From the NCBI RefSeq assembly GCF_018457165.1, contig NZ_JAFMNX010000004.1, positions 235,427 to 299,426 of the forward strand: a DNA stretch of 64,000 nucleotides. Direction: 5' to 3'. The notes under the pieces are model-generated. The model saw only the letters and a program-made list of their open reading frames with translations, searched no databases and was not told where the DNA came from. This document shows, in pieces, positions 19,055-28,572 of this stretch (position 1 is the stretch's first letter; every line of letters starts with the position of its first letter). The DNA comes from Tianweitania aestuarii. Its GTDB lineage: Bacteria > Pseudomonadota > Alphaproteobacteria > Rhizobiales > Rhizobiaceae. The translations under genes were made by a program, and so were the position numbers.

Positions 19055-20335
19055 ATGGGCAGTTTCTTTGGCGCTTTCGTTGTTCTTCTTGCCACTGGCG
19101 TGCCGATCTCGCTGGCACTCGGCGTCGGGGGCATGGCTTATCTTTTCTTATCAGGCCATGGCGCACTGATCCTGGCCTTCCCGCAAAGAATGATGGCGGG
19201 TGTTGATCAGTTCATCTTGTTGACGATCCCGCTATTTCTGCTGGCTGGAACGCTGATGAACGTCGGCGGCATCACCGATCGCATCGTGCAGTTCGCGCGT
19301 GCCATGGTTGGTCATCGTCGCGGCGGCATGTCATCGGTGACCGTTTTATCGGCCGGCTTCTTCGCGGGGATTTCCGGCAGCGCCACGGCGGAAGCCTCCG
19401 CGCTTGGCTCAATTCTGATCCCGGCGATGAAGAAGCAGGGCATTCCGCCGGCCTATGCCGCGGCCCTTGTGGGTGTCAGCTCCATCGTGGGACCTATCAT
19501 CCCGCCCTCCATCACCATGATCGTTTATGGTGTCCTCTCAGGGGCTTCGATCGGCCAGTTGTTCATTGCAGGCGTCACCCCCGGCATTCTGATCCTCGGC
19601 GGTCTCCTGCTCTACTCAACCTGGCGGGCCAAGCGGGATGGTTTCACCATTACGCCGAAGATGGCTTGGAATGAGCGTCGCACCGCAACCATGCGCACGC
19701 TACCCGCTTTGATACTGCCGCTCATCATCATCGTCGGCATCAAGGCGGGAATCTTCACACCGACGGAAGCTGCCGCAGTCGCCGTCATCTATGCCCTGAT
19801 CATCGGCTTTGCTTATCGCGACCTGACATTGGAGCGCGTTTGGGACGCAATGATTGCAACTGCGCTTGCAAGCTCGTCGATCCTGTTCATCACGGCCATG
19901 GCCAGCATCGTCGCCTTCGTGCTGACGCTCGAACAGGTGCCGACCACCATTGCATCAGGCGTTCTTTCGATCAGCGACAACCCTATCGTCGTGCTGGTCC
20001 TGCTGAACCTCGTTCTGCTGGTGCTCGGCATGTTCCTGGAGCCGATCTCGATCCTGATTTTGACCATGCCGATCCTCATGCAGTTCATGAAGATCATCGG
20101 CATGGACCCGGTCCAGTTCGGAACAATGGTGGTGCTCAACGTCGTGATCGGCATGGCGACGCCGCCGGTAGGCATCCTGCTGTTCATCGTTTGTGCGGCC
20201 TCGGGGCAACCGCTCAGCGCAGTGGCGAAGGAAGCCATTCCGTTGATCGGTATCTGCCTTCTCGTGCTGGCGCTGGTTGCTGCCCTGCCTGGTCTGACCC
20301 TGTGGCTGCCGCACGCAATGCTGCCGGTGAACTGA
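19055..20335 (+). CDS. TRAP transporter large permease (DctM family)
   Basis: A protein of 426 residues, about 11-12 membrane segments, with family motifs ISGSATAEASALGSI and VGPIIPPSITMIVYG. It is the channel that uses an ion gradient to import the substrate bound by the DctP protein. The ATG at 19055 lies 2 bp after the dctQ stop; a TTG at 19049 is the alternative start. Confidence 0.92.
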   Translation: MGSFFGAFVVLLATGVPISLALGVGGMAYLFLSGHGALILAFPQRMMAGVDQFILLTIPLFLLAGTLMNVGGITDRIVQFARAMVGHRRGGMSSVTVLSAGFFAGISGSATAEASALGSILIPAMKKQGIPPAYAAALVGVSSIVGPIIPPSITMIVYGVLSGASIGQLFIAGVTPGILILGGLLLYSTWRAKRDGFTITPKMAWNERRTATMRTLPALILPLIIIVGIKAGIFTPTEAAAVAVIYALIIGFAYRDLTLERVWDAMIATALASSSILFITAMASIVAFVLTLEQVPTTIASGVLSISDNPIVVLVLLNLVLLVLGMFLEPISILILTMPILMQFMKIIGMDPVQFGTMVVLNVVIGMATPPVGILLFIVCAASGQPLSAVAKEAIPLIGICLLVLALVAALPGLTLWLPHAMLPVN

Positions 20336-20355
20336 ACATGATTGGAGAACAGCCT

Positions 20356-21144
20356 ATGGCTTATGACACAACGCGCTCATCGTTTCGCCAGCGCTTCATG
20401 GCAGGCGAAACGCTTGTCGGGACCTTTGTAAAAACGCCGACCAGCCATCCAATCGAAATCCTCGGCAATCTCGGCTTCGACTTTGTTGTGATCGACGAGG
20501 AGCATGCCCCATGGGATCGCGGCACGATCGACGCAGGGCTCCTAGCCGCGCGTGCTTCAGGCACAGCCGGGATCGTGCGGGTGGCCGAGCCGACGCCGTC
20601 CAAAATTCTTGCTGTGCTGGATGATGGTGCAACTGGCGTGCTGGTGCCGCATGTGAGTTCCGCAGCCAAGGCCACGGAGATCGTGCAGGCCTGTCGGTTT
20701 CGAGGTGGCCGGCGCGGTTTCTCGAATACGACGCGGGCAGGCGACTTCGGCGCGGTTGGCGTGTGGCCGCATGTGGATGCTCAGGACGCGGCGGTGACCT
20801 TTGTCGCGATGATCGAGGACCCGGAAGCGCTGGACGAGATTGACGCGATCGTGGGCACCGATGGCTTGGATGGCGTCTTCATTGGCCGGGGTGACCTGAC
20901 GGTGGCACTCGGGGCGCCGGCCATGGATGCGCCAGAGATCATGAGCGCCTGCGAGACAATCATCGCTGCGGCAAAGAAGGTCAACAAGCCAGTCGCCATG
21001 ATGGTGGCTAATGCTGACGACGCCAAGCGCTTCAACGCCATGGGCGCAACCACCTTCATCGTCGCGTCGGACCAGGGGTTTCTGCGCCAAGCGGCGTCAA
21101 AAGCCCTATCCGAAATTTCTGCCGTGGGCGTGAAGAGCGCCTGA
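20356..21144 (+). CDS. HpcH/HpaI-family class II aldolase
   Basis: A protein of 262 residues of the metal-dependent 2-keto-3-deoxy acid aldolase family. The conserved start GTFVKTPTSHPIEILGNLGF and the active-site segment VVIDEEHAPWD are clear. Family members split 4-hydroxy-2-oxo acids to pyruvate plus an aldehyde. The ATG at 20356 has TTGGAG upstream; an ATG at 20338 is less likely. It follows the TRAP genes and is probably the carbon-carbon cleavage step of their substrate's breakdown. Confidence 0.85.
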   Translation: MAYDTTRSSFRQRFMAGETLVGTFVKTPTSHPIEILGNLGFDFVVIDEEHAPWDRGTIDAGLLAARASGTAGIVRVAEPTPSKILAVLDDGATGVLVPHVSSAAKATEIVQACRFRGGRRGFSNTTRAGDFGAVGVWPHVDAQDAAVTFVAMIEDPEALDEIDAIVGTDGLDGVFIGRGDLTVALGAPAMDAPEIMSACETIIAAAKKVNKPVAMMVANADDAKRFNAMGATTFIVASDQGFLRQAASKALSEISAVGVKSA

Positions 21145-21167
21145 TCGAGCCTTAGAGGAGACGAACA

Positions 21168-22112
21168 ATGGCCGACACCAACACTGATTTCCCCCTCATC
21201 GTTCCGCTTCCCGAAATGACGCCGGAGCGCGAGGCCGAAGTGGCCGAGCTTCTGGTTGATGCGGTTGATCTGCACTGCCATTCCGGCCCTGCGGCGATGC
21301 CGCGCATACTTGGTCATCGCGAAGCCTTCCAGATGGCGGAGGACGCTGGGTTCAAGGCGCTGCTTTACAAGGACCATTACTATGTCGGCATGCCACATTG
21401 CGCGGTGCTGAAGGACATTTACCCGCATTCAAAGGTCGAGCTGTATTCGGGCGTGGCGTTGAACAACGCGTCGGGCGGCATCAACCCGCATGCTGTCGAC
21501 CACAATATAAAACTCGGTGGCAAGATCGTCTGGTTCCCAACCTTTGCAGCGAAGAACCATATCGAAGCTTACGCCTCAAAGAGCTTCCCCAAAACCGCCA
21601 AGCCAATGCTTGCGCCCATCCCACTCACTGTTCTCGACGTCAACGGCAGGCTGATCGACGAGGCCAAGCAGATCTGCGACCTGATCGCGGAAGGCGACAT
21701 CATTCTGGCCGGCGGCCATCTGCATGTGTCGGAGCTGTTCGTGCTGTTCGAGGAAGCGAAGAACCGCGGCGTCAAGAAGATGCTTGTGAACCATCCCTCT
21801 TATATCATCGGCTGTTCCGACGAAGATATTCGCGGGCTAGTGGGATTGGGTGCTTACATGGAGCATTCGATCTGCATGTTCATTCCGGGCCGCGCCAAGC
21901 AGCACGAGACAACAGACCTCATCCACATGATGGAAGTGGCCGGTGCCGACCGCACAGTGCTGGGCTCGGATCTCGGTCTGACGCAGGCTCCAAAGCCGGT
22001 TGATGGCTACCGGATGATCGTGTCCGACCTGCTCGACCACAAGGTCGACAAAGCCGACATCAAGAAGATCATTTCGACCAATGCCAGCGGCCTGATTAAT
22101 CTCGCAGCCTGA
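21168..22112 (+). CDS. DUF6282-type amidohydrolase-like protein
   Basis: A protein of 314 residues. Probable metal ligands are visible in DLHCHSGPAAM (about residue 35), GGHLHVSELF and VNHPSY, with a late Asp in GSDLGLT, the order seen in amidohydrolase-fold enzymes. I recognise it as the DUF6282 family, whose reaction is not known to me. The ATG follows AGAGGAG. It sits between an aldolase and a BKACE-type gene and is probably a hydrolytic step of the same pathway. Confidence 0.75.
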   Translation: MADTNTDFPLIVPLPEMTPEREAEVAELLVDAVDLHCHSGPAAMPRILGHREAFQMAEDAGFKALLYKDHYYVGMPHCAVLKDIYPHSKVELYSGVALNNASGGINPHAVDHNIKLGGKIVWFPTFAAKNHIEAYASKSFPKTAKPMLAPIPLTVLDVNGRLIDEAKQICDLIAEGDIILAGGHLHVSELFVLFEEAKNRGVKKMLVNHPSYIIGCSDEDIRGLVGLGAYMEHSICMFIPGRAKQHETTDLIHMMEVAGADRTVLGSDLGLTQAPKPVDGYRMIVSDLLDHKVDKADIKKIISTNASGLINLAA

Positions 22113-22141
22113 CCAAAACCGAACCAAGCGGAGGAAAACAA

Positions 22142-23074
22142 ATGGCTGCTGCTCGCAAAGTGATCATCACCTGCGCGGTGACGGGCTCGATCCACACGCC
22201 GTCGATGTCGCCGCATCTGCCGGTGACGGCAGAGGAGATCGCGGATGCTGCTATAGGAGCCGCAGAGGCCGGTGCGGCAATCGTGCATCTGCATGCACGC
22301 AACCCGCGTGACGGTTCGGCCGACCAGTCCCCGGAAGCTTTCGAGCCGTTCCTGAAGGTGATCAAGCAGCGTTCCGACTGCGTGGTGAACATCACCACGG
22401 GCGGGGCGGCGACCATGACGATCGAGGAGCGGCTGCGGCCCGTCTCGACCTTCAAGCCGGAAGTGGCTTCGCTCAACATGGGCTCGATGAATTTCGGCCT
22501 TTATCCCATGCTGAACCGCTACAAGGAGTTCAAGCACGAGTGGGAGCGTGACTATCTCGAAGGCTCGCGCAACCGCATCTTCAAGAACACCTTTGCTGAT
22601 ATAGAGAACATCCTGACCACCTGCGCGGAGAACGGTACGCGGTTCGAGGTGGAATGCTACGACATCGGCCATCTTTACACCCTGGCGCATTTCGTGGATC
22701 GCGGCATCGTCAAGCCGCCCTTCTTCGTGCAAAGCGTGTTCGGCATCCTGGGCGGTATCGGCCAGCATTCAGAAGACGTCATGCATATGAAACGAACGGC
22801 CGACCGGCTGTTTGGAGACCAGTATTCCTGGTCGGTGCTGGGCGCTGGCTCGAACCAGATGCGGATTGCAGCACAAGCAATGGCGATCGGGGGCAATGTG
22901 CGGGTGGGTCTAGAAGACTCGTTATGGATTGGGCCCGGCCAATTGGCGAAGACCAATGCCGAACAGGTCACAAAAATTCGCGGCGTCATCGAAGGGCTGG
23001 GGCTGTCCATCGCCACGCCTGATGAAGCGCGCGAGATCCTGCAACTCAAGGGCGCGGATCGGGTGGCGTTCTAG
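22142..23074 (+). CDS. BKACE-family beta-keto acid cleavage enzyme (DUF849)
   Basis: A protein of 310 residues with the family signature at the start (VIITCAVTGSIHTPSMSP) and the motif AIVHLHARNPRDG, which holds metal ligands of this TIM-barrel family. Known members condense a beta-keto acid with acetyl-CoA to give acetoacetate and a new CoA ester. RBS GGAGGAAAA precedes the ATG. The next gene starts within its stop codon. The exact keto acid cannot be told from sequence alone. Confidence 0.88.
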   Translation: MAAARKVIITCAVTGSIHTPSMSPHLPVTAEEIADAAIGAAEAGAAIVHLHARNPRDGSADQSPEAFEPFLKVIKQRSDCVVNITTGGAATMTIEERLRPVSTFKPEVASLNMGSMNFGLYPMLNRYKEFKHEWERDYLEGSRNRIFKNTFADIENILTTCAENGTRFEVECYDIGHLYTLAHFVDRGIVKPPFFVQSVFGILGGIGQHSEDVMHMKRTADRLFGDQYSWSVLGAGSNQMRIAAQAMAIGGNVRVGLEDSLWIGPGQLAKTNAEQVTKIRGVIEGLGLSIATPDEAREILQLKGADRVAF

Positions 23075-23802
23075 TGGCGGGCAAGAACGTCCTTATCGTA
23101 TACGCCCATCCCGAGCCCGCGTCCTTCAACGCCTCGCTGCGCGATCGCGCGCGAACAGCGCTGGAGCGGGCGGGGCATGAGGTGGTTGTGTCGGATCTCT
23201 ACGCCGAGGGGTTCAATCCCCTGGCTGGACGACACGACTTCACCAGTGTGGCCGATCCCACCGTTTTCCATTACCAGACTGAGCAAGCCCATGCTGCGAG
23301 GCATGGCACCTTCGCACCGGATATAACGCGCGAACAGAAACGTGTCGCAGACGCTGACCTCGTAATCTTCCAGTTTCCGCTCTGGTGGGGTGGACCGCCG
23401 GCGATCATCAAGGGCTGGGGCGAGCGCGTGTTGGCCTATGGCTTCGGTTATGCCGATGGGTTGCGCTACGATACCGGCGTGTTCCGTGGCAGGCGGGCGA
23501 TGGTATCGATGACCTCAGGCGGAACCACGGCGCGCTTCGGCGCAGGCGCTGCCTACGGTGATCTCCAAAGCCAGGTACTTTGGCAGCTTCAGCATCTTGG
23601 CCTCGAATATATGGGCTACGAACTTGAAGAGCCGTTCGTCGCCTACGGTGCTCCGCGCACCGACCATGCAGGACGGCAAACCTACCTTAATCAGTTGGAG
23701 GAGCGCGTGCTTGCCGCCGCCGCCAAGCCGGTCGATCGCAGCCTCACGATTACCAATCCACTCAACCTCGTACCGGACGGCGCCTGGAAGCAACAGCGAT
23801 AG
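23074..23802 (+). CDS. NAD(P)H dehydrogenase (quinone), flavodoxin-like
   Basis: A protein of 242 residues of the NQO1/KefF/MdaB-type flavodoxin fold. The FMN/FAD-binding start VLIVYAHPEPASFNASL and the PLWWGGPPAIIKGWGERV motif are typical. It reduces quinones or electrophiles with NAD(P)H. The start is a GTG overlapping the BKACE stop by one base, a sign of coupling. Its place in the pathway is unclear: it may detoxify or reduce an intermediate. Confidence 0.82.
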   Translation: MAGKNVLIVYAHPEPASFNASLRDRARTALERAGHEVVVSDLYAEGFNPLAGRHDFTSVADPTVFHYQTEQAHAARHGTFAPDITREQKRVADADLVIFQFPLWWGGPPAIIKGWGERVLAYGFGYADGLRYDTGVFRGRRAMVSMTSGGTTARFGAGAAYGDLQSQVLWQLQHLGLEYMGYELEEPFVAYGAPRTDHAGRQTYLNQLEERVLAAAAKPVDRSLTITNPLNLVPDGAWKQQR

Positions 23803-23813
23803 GAGAGGGTATT

Positions 23814-24545
23814 ATGGACACTGGGAAAGTCGCGCTTGTCGCCGGCGGCTCTCGCGGCATCGGCACGGCAGTTGCGCGCAGGCTGGCTGCGGACGGAATG
23901 GCGGTTGCGGTCGGTTACCGGAACTCGGCATCAGAGGCCGAGACGATCGTGCGCGACATCGAGGCTGCAGGATGCCGAGCATGTGCCGTTCAGGGAGATG
24001 TGGGCTGTGACGGTGATCCGGTGCGTATGGTGGACGAGACGATACAGCGCTTTGGGCGGCTCGATGTTCTCGTTAACACCGCAGGCATCGGACCTTATCG
24101 CGCGCTGGATAGCCTGGACGAAGCTTACATCCGAGCGATGTTCGATACCAATGTCATTGGCGCAATCATGCTGACCAAGGCTGCGGCGGCCGTGATGCAA
24201 GACGGTGGGCGTATCATCCAGGTGTCGTCACGCTTGGCATACAGCCCGATCCCGACCAGCACGGTCTATGCGGCATCCAAGGCTGCCGTTCAGGCGATGG
24301 TGCATGGCTTTGCCAGGGAGCTCGGCCCGCGCGGCATAACGATAAACGCGGTCGCACCGGGTGTAATCGAAACGGACATGACCACGAAGATTATCGCCGA
24401 GCGTGGTGAGCAGATCCGGGCCTCGACGCCGCTCGGCCGCATCGGACAGCCAAGCGATATCGCCGGCATCATAGCCTTTCTGGCGTCTGATGATGCACGC
24501 TGGATCACCGGCCGCACGATTCTTGCGGATGGCGGGCTGACTTGA
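23814..24545 (+). CDS. Short-chain dehydrogenase/reductase
   Basis: A protein of 243 residues, classical SDR: coenzyme motif GGSRGIGTA at about residues 11-19, NTAG near 89-92, catalytic YAASK with an upstream Ser in QVSSRL, and C-terminal GRTILADGG. RBS AGGAGAGGG precedes the ATG. It is the last closely packed gene of the TRAP operon and probably oxidises or reduces a hydroxy/keto intermediate. Confidence 0.88.
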   Translation: MDTGKVALVAGGSRGIGTAVARRLAADGMAVAVGYRNSASEAETIVRDIEAAGCRACAVQGDVGCDGDPVRMVDETIQRFGRLDVLVNTAGIGPYRALDSLDEAYIRAMFDTNVIGAIMLTKAAAAVMQDGGRIIQVSSRLAYSPIPTSTVYAASKAAVQAMVHGFARELGPRGITINAVAPGVIETDMTTKIIAERGEQIRASTPLGRIGQPSDIAGIIAFLASDDARWITGRTILADGGLT

Positions 24546-24668
24546 GGGGTAAGTTAAACGAGCAAACGAAGCTCTGTAACAGCGCGTTGCTTGACCTTCA
24601 GGCGTGCCTTATGAACGCTGAGAACTCCTGATCGGGTTGATCTTCGTTCTTCGAGGTGCGTTCGCCTT

Positions 24669-25907
24669 ATGACTTCCATCGTGATCATCGGTGCCGGCCA
24701 TGCTGGCTTCAACCTTGCGCATCTTCTGCGGCAGAGCGGCTTCAGCGGCCGCGTCGTGCTGATCGGCGACGAAGGCGGAGCGCCTTATCAGCGGCCGCCG
24801 CTGTCGAAAGCCTATCTTATGGGCAAGGTCGATGCCGAGGGGCTGACATTCCGGCCGGACAGCTTCTTTGACGAACAGAACATCGAGCGGATCGACGGAA
24901 CGGCAACGAGCATCGACCGGCAGGCTCAGCGCGTTCATGTCGAGGGGCAACAACCCATCGCCTATGACATGCTGGTGCTCGCAACAGGTGCGCGACGGCG
25001 CGAGCTGCCGGTGGAAGGCGGAACTCTGGATGGCGTGCATGGGCTGGCTACGCGTGCCGACGCCGACCGGCTGAAGCAGGCTTTGGCGGGTGAGAAGCAC
25101 CAGCCGCTTGTGATCGGCGCAGGCTTCATCGGCCTCGAGTTCGCCGCCGGCGCGAGGCATTTCGGGTTGAACGTCAAGGTCATCGATCTTGCGCCGCGCA
25201 TCATGGCGCGCGCTGTCAGCCCGGCTATGTCGGCGTATTTTCAGGAAGCGCATGAGCAAAGCGGCGTGCAGTTTCTTTTGGAAACCGGCATCGCGCATCT
25301 GGAGGGCAAGGACGGGCATGTAACCCATGTCGTGACCACCCATGGGGACCGGCTCGAAAGCGATCTCGTCGTCGCCGGCATCGGCGTCATTCCAAACGAT
25401 CAACTGGCTCGCGACGCAGGTCTTGCCGTTGAGAACGGCATCGTGGTCGACGAGCATCTGGCAACCGCCGACCCCAATATCTTTGCGATCGGCGATTGCG
25501 CCAATTTTCCGGACAAGGCGCTGGCTTCACGCCTGCGATTGGAGTCGGTGCAGAATGCGACGGACCAGGCCCGCGCGCTGGCAGCGTTCATCACCAGCAA
25601 GCAGCGCATCGCTTATGATGCCGTTCCGTGGTTCTGGTCGGATCAGGGATCGCTGAAGCTGCAGATCGCTGGTCTCAGCATAGGCAGCGACACCTTCGTG
25701 GAACAGCGCGACGACAAGGGCCTGTTGGTGTTCGCTTTCCGCGGCGGCCAACTGGCAGCGGTGGAAACGGCTAACCATGCCGGCAACCACATGGCCGCGC
25801 GCAAGCTGTTCGGCTCACCCTTGGCTCGTCCAAGCGCCGACGAAATCGCCAGCCCCGGCTTCACGCTGAAGGATTATGTGCTGCGGGGTGGCAGATCATC
25901 CGTCTAG
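24669..25907 (+). CDS. Ferredoxin-reductase-like FAD/NAD oxidoreductase
   Basis: A protein of 412 residues. It has an FAD motif IIGAGHAGFNLAHLL at the N-terminus, the family sequence GAPYQRPPLSKAYL, a second dinucleotide motif VIGAGFIGLEFA and the C-terminal IFAIGDCANF. It belongs to the putidaredoxin/rubredoxin reductase type, which passes electrons from NADH to a ferredoxin for P450s or dioxygenases. No ferredoxin, P450 or oxygenase gene is seen nearby, so the partner must be elsewhere. It is 123 bp after the SDR gene, so operon membership is possible but not certain. Confidence 0.85.
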   Translation: MTSIVIIGAGHAGFNLAHLLRQSGFSGRVVLIGDEGGAPYQRPPLSKAYLMGKVDAEGLTFRPDSFFDEQNIERIDGTATSIDRQAQRVHVEGQQPIAYDMLVLATGARRRELPVEGGTLDGVHGLATRADADRLKQALAGEKHQPLVIGAGFIGLEFAAGARHFGLNVKVIDLAPRIMARAVSPAMSAYFQEAHEQSGVQFLLETGIAHLEGKDGHVTHVVTTHGDRLESDLVVAGIGVIPNDQLARDAGLAVENGIVVDEHLATADPNIFAIGDCANFPDKALASRLRLESVQNATDQARALAAFITSKQRIAYDAVPWFWSDQGSLKLQIAGLSIGSDTFVEQRDDKGLLVFAFRGGQLAAVETANHAGNHMAARKLFGSPLARPSADEIASPGFTLKDYVLRGGRSSV

Positions 25908-26809
25908 TTTACGGTACATCGTTGGTCAAACGCACCCAAGGCCTGACGGATCAAGTCAGCAAGCTTCTGGGCGGCTAGCGAGGGCGGGCGGGCGTTGGGC
26001 GTCAGCATCCATACCTGCATGGGCGTTGCGGGTAGGAGAGGGCGGCGCACCAGCTGGCTTTCTCGATAATCGAGACCGACGAATGGTGGCACGACAGAAA
26101 TGCCGACACCGTTGGCGACGAAGCCGCAGATCGTTTCCGATAGCGGCACCTCGATCGTCGTGCGCTTCTGAACGCCGTGCGCCCGAAATGCGCTGTCGAT
26201 GGTCATTAGCGAGCAGTCATCGCGCGCCAGTGAAATGAAGGGTTCGTTGCGAAGGTCCTCGAAGCTGACGGCGTTTTTGCGCGCCAGGGGATGTCCCGTT
26301 GGCAGTATGCAAACCATGTCGAAGGACATGATGAGTTCGGTATCGACTTGGGGATGCTCGAACGGCACAACGGAGAGCCCGATATCGATCTGCTGGGCAG
26401 CAACCAGCTCGGCAATGCGTGGCGAGTGATGGCTCTTGAGCGTGAAATGGAGGTCCGGCTGGGATTTGAGGAACGGTGACAGGGCATGCGCGAGGTAGCG
26501 TGTGGCAAGTGCTGCGGGCGCAGCGATACTGACCTCACCCCATTCGCGGTTCTTCAAGGCCTTGGCGAGACGCGCGACGCGCTCCGTACCGGAAAACATA
26601 CGGTCGACTTCTCCAGCGAGCTGACGGGCTTCCTGTGTCGGCACCAAGCGCCCGCCACTGCGTATGAACAGCGGGAACCCACAACTTTCCGAGAAGGCAC
26701 GCAGAAGCTTGCTGACAGCTGGTTGGCTGACGTTCAGGCGTTGTGCGGCACGAGACACGGACCCGGTTTCAATGGTGGCCTGAAAAGCTTCGAGTTGCCG
26801 TACGTTCAC
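25904..26809 (-). CDS. LysR-family transcriptional regulator
   Basis: A protein of 301 residues. The N-terminal helix-turn-helix is at about residues 15-40 (GSVSRAAQRLNVSQPAVSKLL), followed by a LysR effector domain with IGLSVVPFEHP. The start is GTG at 26809. Its 3' end overlaps the convergent reductase gene by 4 bp. It diverges from the binding-protein operon at 26949 and, by the usual LysR rule, should control it through the site at 26827-26845. Confidence 0.9.
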   Translation of the reverse strand: MNVRQLEAFQATIETGSVSRAAQRLNVSQPAVSKLLRAFSESCGFPLFIRSGGRLVPTQEARQLAGEVDRMFSGTERVARLAKALKNREWGEVSIAAPAALATRYLAHALSPFLKSQPDLHFTLKSHHSPRIAELVAAQQIDIGLSVVPFEHPQVDTELIMSFDMVCILPTGHPLARKNAVSFEDLRNEPFISLARDDCSLMTIDSAFRAHGVQKRTTIEVPLSETICGFVANGVGISVVPPFVGLDYRESQLVRRPLLPATPMQVWMLTPNARPPSLAAQKLADLIRQALGAFDQRCTVN

Positions 26810-26826
26810 GACGCCTGATCCCTCCT

Positions 26827-26845
26827 ATATGAGCTTTGGTTATAT
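26827..26845. promoter_or_regulatory. Candidate LysR operator (ATAT-N11-ATAT)
   Basis: A perfect inverted repeat with ATAT arms at 26827-26830 and 26842-26845, matching the T-N11-A LysR box. It lies in the 139-bp gap between the divergent LysR gene and the operon at 26949. A TTGACA at 26865-26870 could be the -35 box of the plus-strand promoter. Confidence 0.5.
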
Positions 26846-26948
26846 TGATGGGAAAGAAAGCTATTTGACAATCATACCCCAGAGATTTTCCTTACGCATC
26901 TAACCTGCGCCTCACGGGGAGCGCGGGATCGATCAAGGGAACCTGCCG

Positions 26949-28550
26949 ATGCGATCCGTTTTTGGCCTTTGCACCGCTGCGCTGCTGATGTCAGCGCCGG
27001 CCTATTCCGCCAACCTGTCCGTGTGCCTGGAAGGCGCGCCGGAGATCTTCAATCCGCAGCTGTCGAGCAACGGCACGACGCTGACGGTGCTCGGGCAGAT
27101 CTATGACAATCTGGTTTCGGTAAAAGCTGGCACGTCGGAGATCCAGCCGGCGCTGGCGGAAAGCTGGAGCGTTTCGCAAGACGGCAAGACCTACACATTC
27201 AAGCTTCGCCATGGTGTGAAGTGGCAGGCCAACGACCAGTTCACGCCAAGTCGCGACTTCAATGCCGACGATGTCGTATTCACATTCGAACGCATGATGA
27301 ACGACGATCATCCCTATGCAAAAATTGGCGGCGGCACGTTCGTGACCTTCAACACCAAGCTTTCCGATGTGTTGGAAAAGGTAGAGAAGATCGACGACCA
27401 GACTGTTGCCTTCACGCTCGACGCGCCGCTCGCACCCTTTATCGGCATCATGGCGCACCAGTCGATTGCGATCACGTCCGCTGAATATGCCGACACGCTT
27501 TTGAAGGCTGGAGCGCAGGATCAGTTCGATCGCGTGCCGATCGGTACCGGTCCATTCCAGCTGCAGGCATATCAGCAGGACGCTGCCGTACGTTTGGCCG
27601 CTTTCCCAGAAACTTGGGGCGCGGCGATCGGCGATGCAGCGCGGACGCCGAAGGTTGATGCGATCGTCATGGCGATCAGCGCCGATGCCTCCGTGCGGCT
27701 GCAACGTGCTCTTGCGGGCGAATGCCAGATTGCGCTTTACCCGAACCTCACCGATCTCAGGCAAATCAAAGACAGCGAAACGCTGGATGCCGTTCCAACG
27801 CCCGTTGCATCTACCGGCTTCATCACCTTCAACTTCAAGCAAAAAGAGTTTCAGGACAAAAAGGTCCGCGAAGCCCTTGCACATGCCATCAACATGAAGC
27901 CTCTGGTCGATGTTGTTTATGACGGCAAAGGCAAGGTGACGGGCTCGCTTGTGCCGCCGGCACTTTGGGGTACGGCCGATCTCGGCGCCTACGATTATGA
28001 TCCGGAACTTGCCAAGAAGCTGCTGACTGAAGCCGGTTATGCCGACGGCTTCTCCACGCAACTTTGGGCTGTCCCGGTGGCGCGCCCGTACATGCCACAT
28101 GGCCGCCGCGCGGCGGAGTTCATTCAGGCGGATTGGGCCGCGATCGGCGTGAAGGCCGAGATCGTCTCTTATGAATGGTCGGAATACATCACCCGCTCGC
28201 GCCAGGGCGAGGCGCAGGTCGGCATGTTCGGCGGTATCTATGACTTTCCCGATCCAAGCCAGATACCGAACAACTACTTCACCTGCGATTCCACCGGTAA
28301 GCCGAGCCCGTCCAACATTGGCGCTTGGTGCAACAACGCATTCAACGCGCTGATGAAACAAGCCGGTGAGATCACCGACCAAGCCGAGCGCGAAAACCTT
28401 TACAAGCAGGCGCAGGATGTCTTCCACGCAGAAGTGCCGGCCGTGATCCTTGGCGGTGCAGACACGATCACAGCCGTGAACAAGTCGGTGAAGGGCTTCG
28501 TACCGGCCATCTTTGGCGCGAACCGGTTTTCGGGCGTGAGTGTCGAGTAA
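26949..28550 (+). CDS. ABC transporter binding protein, peptide/opine type (SBP_bac_5), without transporter partners nearby
   Basis: A protein of 533 residues with a signal peptide of about 20 residues (APAYSAN) and the family 5 fold of DppA/OppA. The N-terminal CLEGAPEIFNPQL and the conserved VREALAHAINMKPLVDVVYD region are typical. It binds a peptide, opine or amino-acid-like solute in the periplasm. No permease or ATPase gene accompanies it; oxidase and RidA genes follow instead. The RBS is weak (GGGAA). A 9-bp hairpin follows the gene. Confidence 0.9.
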   Translation: MRSVFGLCTAALLMSAPAYSANLSVCLEGAPEIFNPQLSSNGTTLTVLGQIYDNLVSVKAGTSEIQPALAESWSVSQDGKTYTFKLRHGVKWQANDQFTPSRDFNADDVVFTFERMMNDDHPYAKIGGGTFVTFNTKLSDVLEKVEKIDDQTVAFTLDAPLAPFIGIMAHQSIAITSAEYADTLLKAGAQDQFDRVPIGTGPFQLQAYQQDAAVRLAAFPETWGAAIGDAARTPKVDAIVMAISADASVRLQRALAGECQIALYPNLTDLRQIKDSETLDAVPTPVASTGFITFNFKQKEFQDKKVREALAHAINMKPLVDVVYDGKGKVTGSLVPPALWGTADLGAYDYDPELAKKLLTEAGYADGFSTQLWAVPVARPYMPHGRRAAEFIQADWAAIGVKAEIVSYEWSEYITRSRQGEAQVGMFGGIYDFPDPSQIPNNYFTCDSTGKPSPSNIGAWCNNAFNALMKQAGEITDQAERENLYKQAQDVFHAEVPAVILGGADTITAVNKSVKGFVPAIFGANRFSGVSVE

Positions 28551-28572
28551 AACAGATCATCCATCAAACAGG

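Noticed and set aside
26991..28427. Open frame of 478 codons on the minus strand opposite the family 5 binding-protein gene
   Set aside because: Antisense shadow; composition is unlike a real protein and it has no ribosome-binding site.
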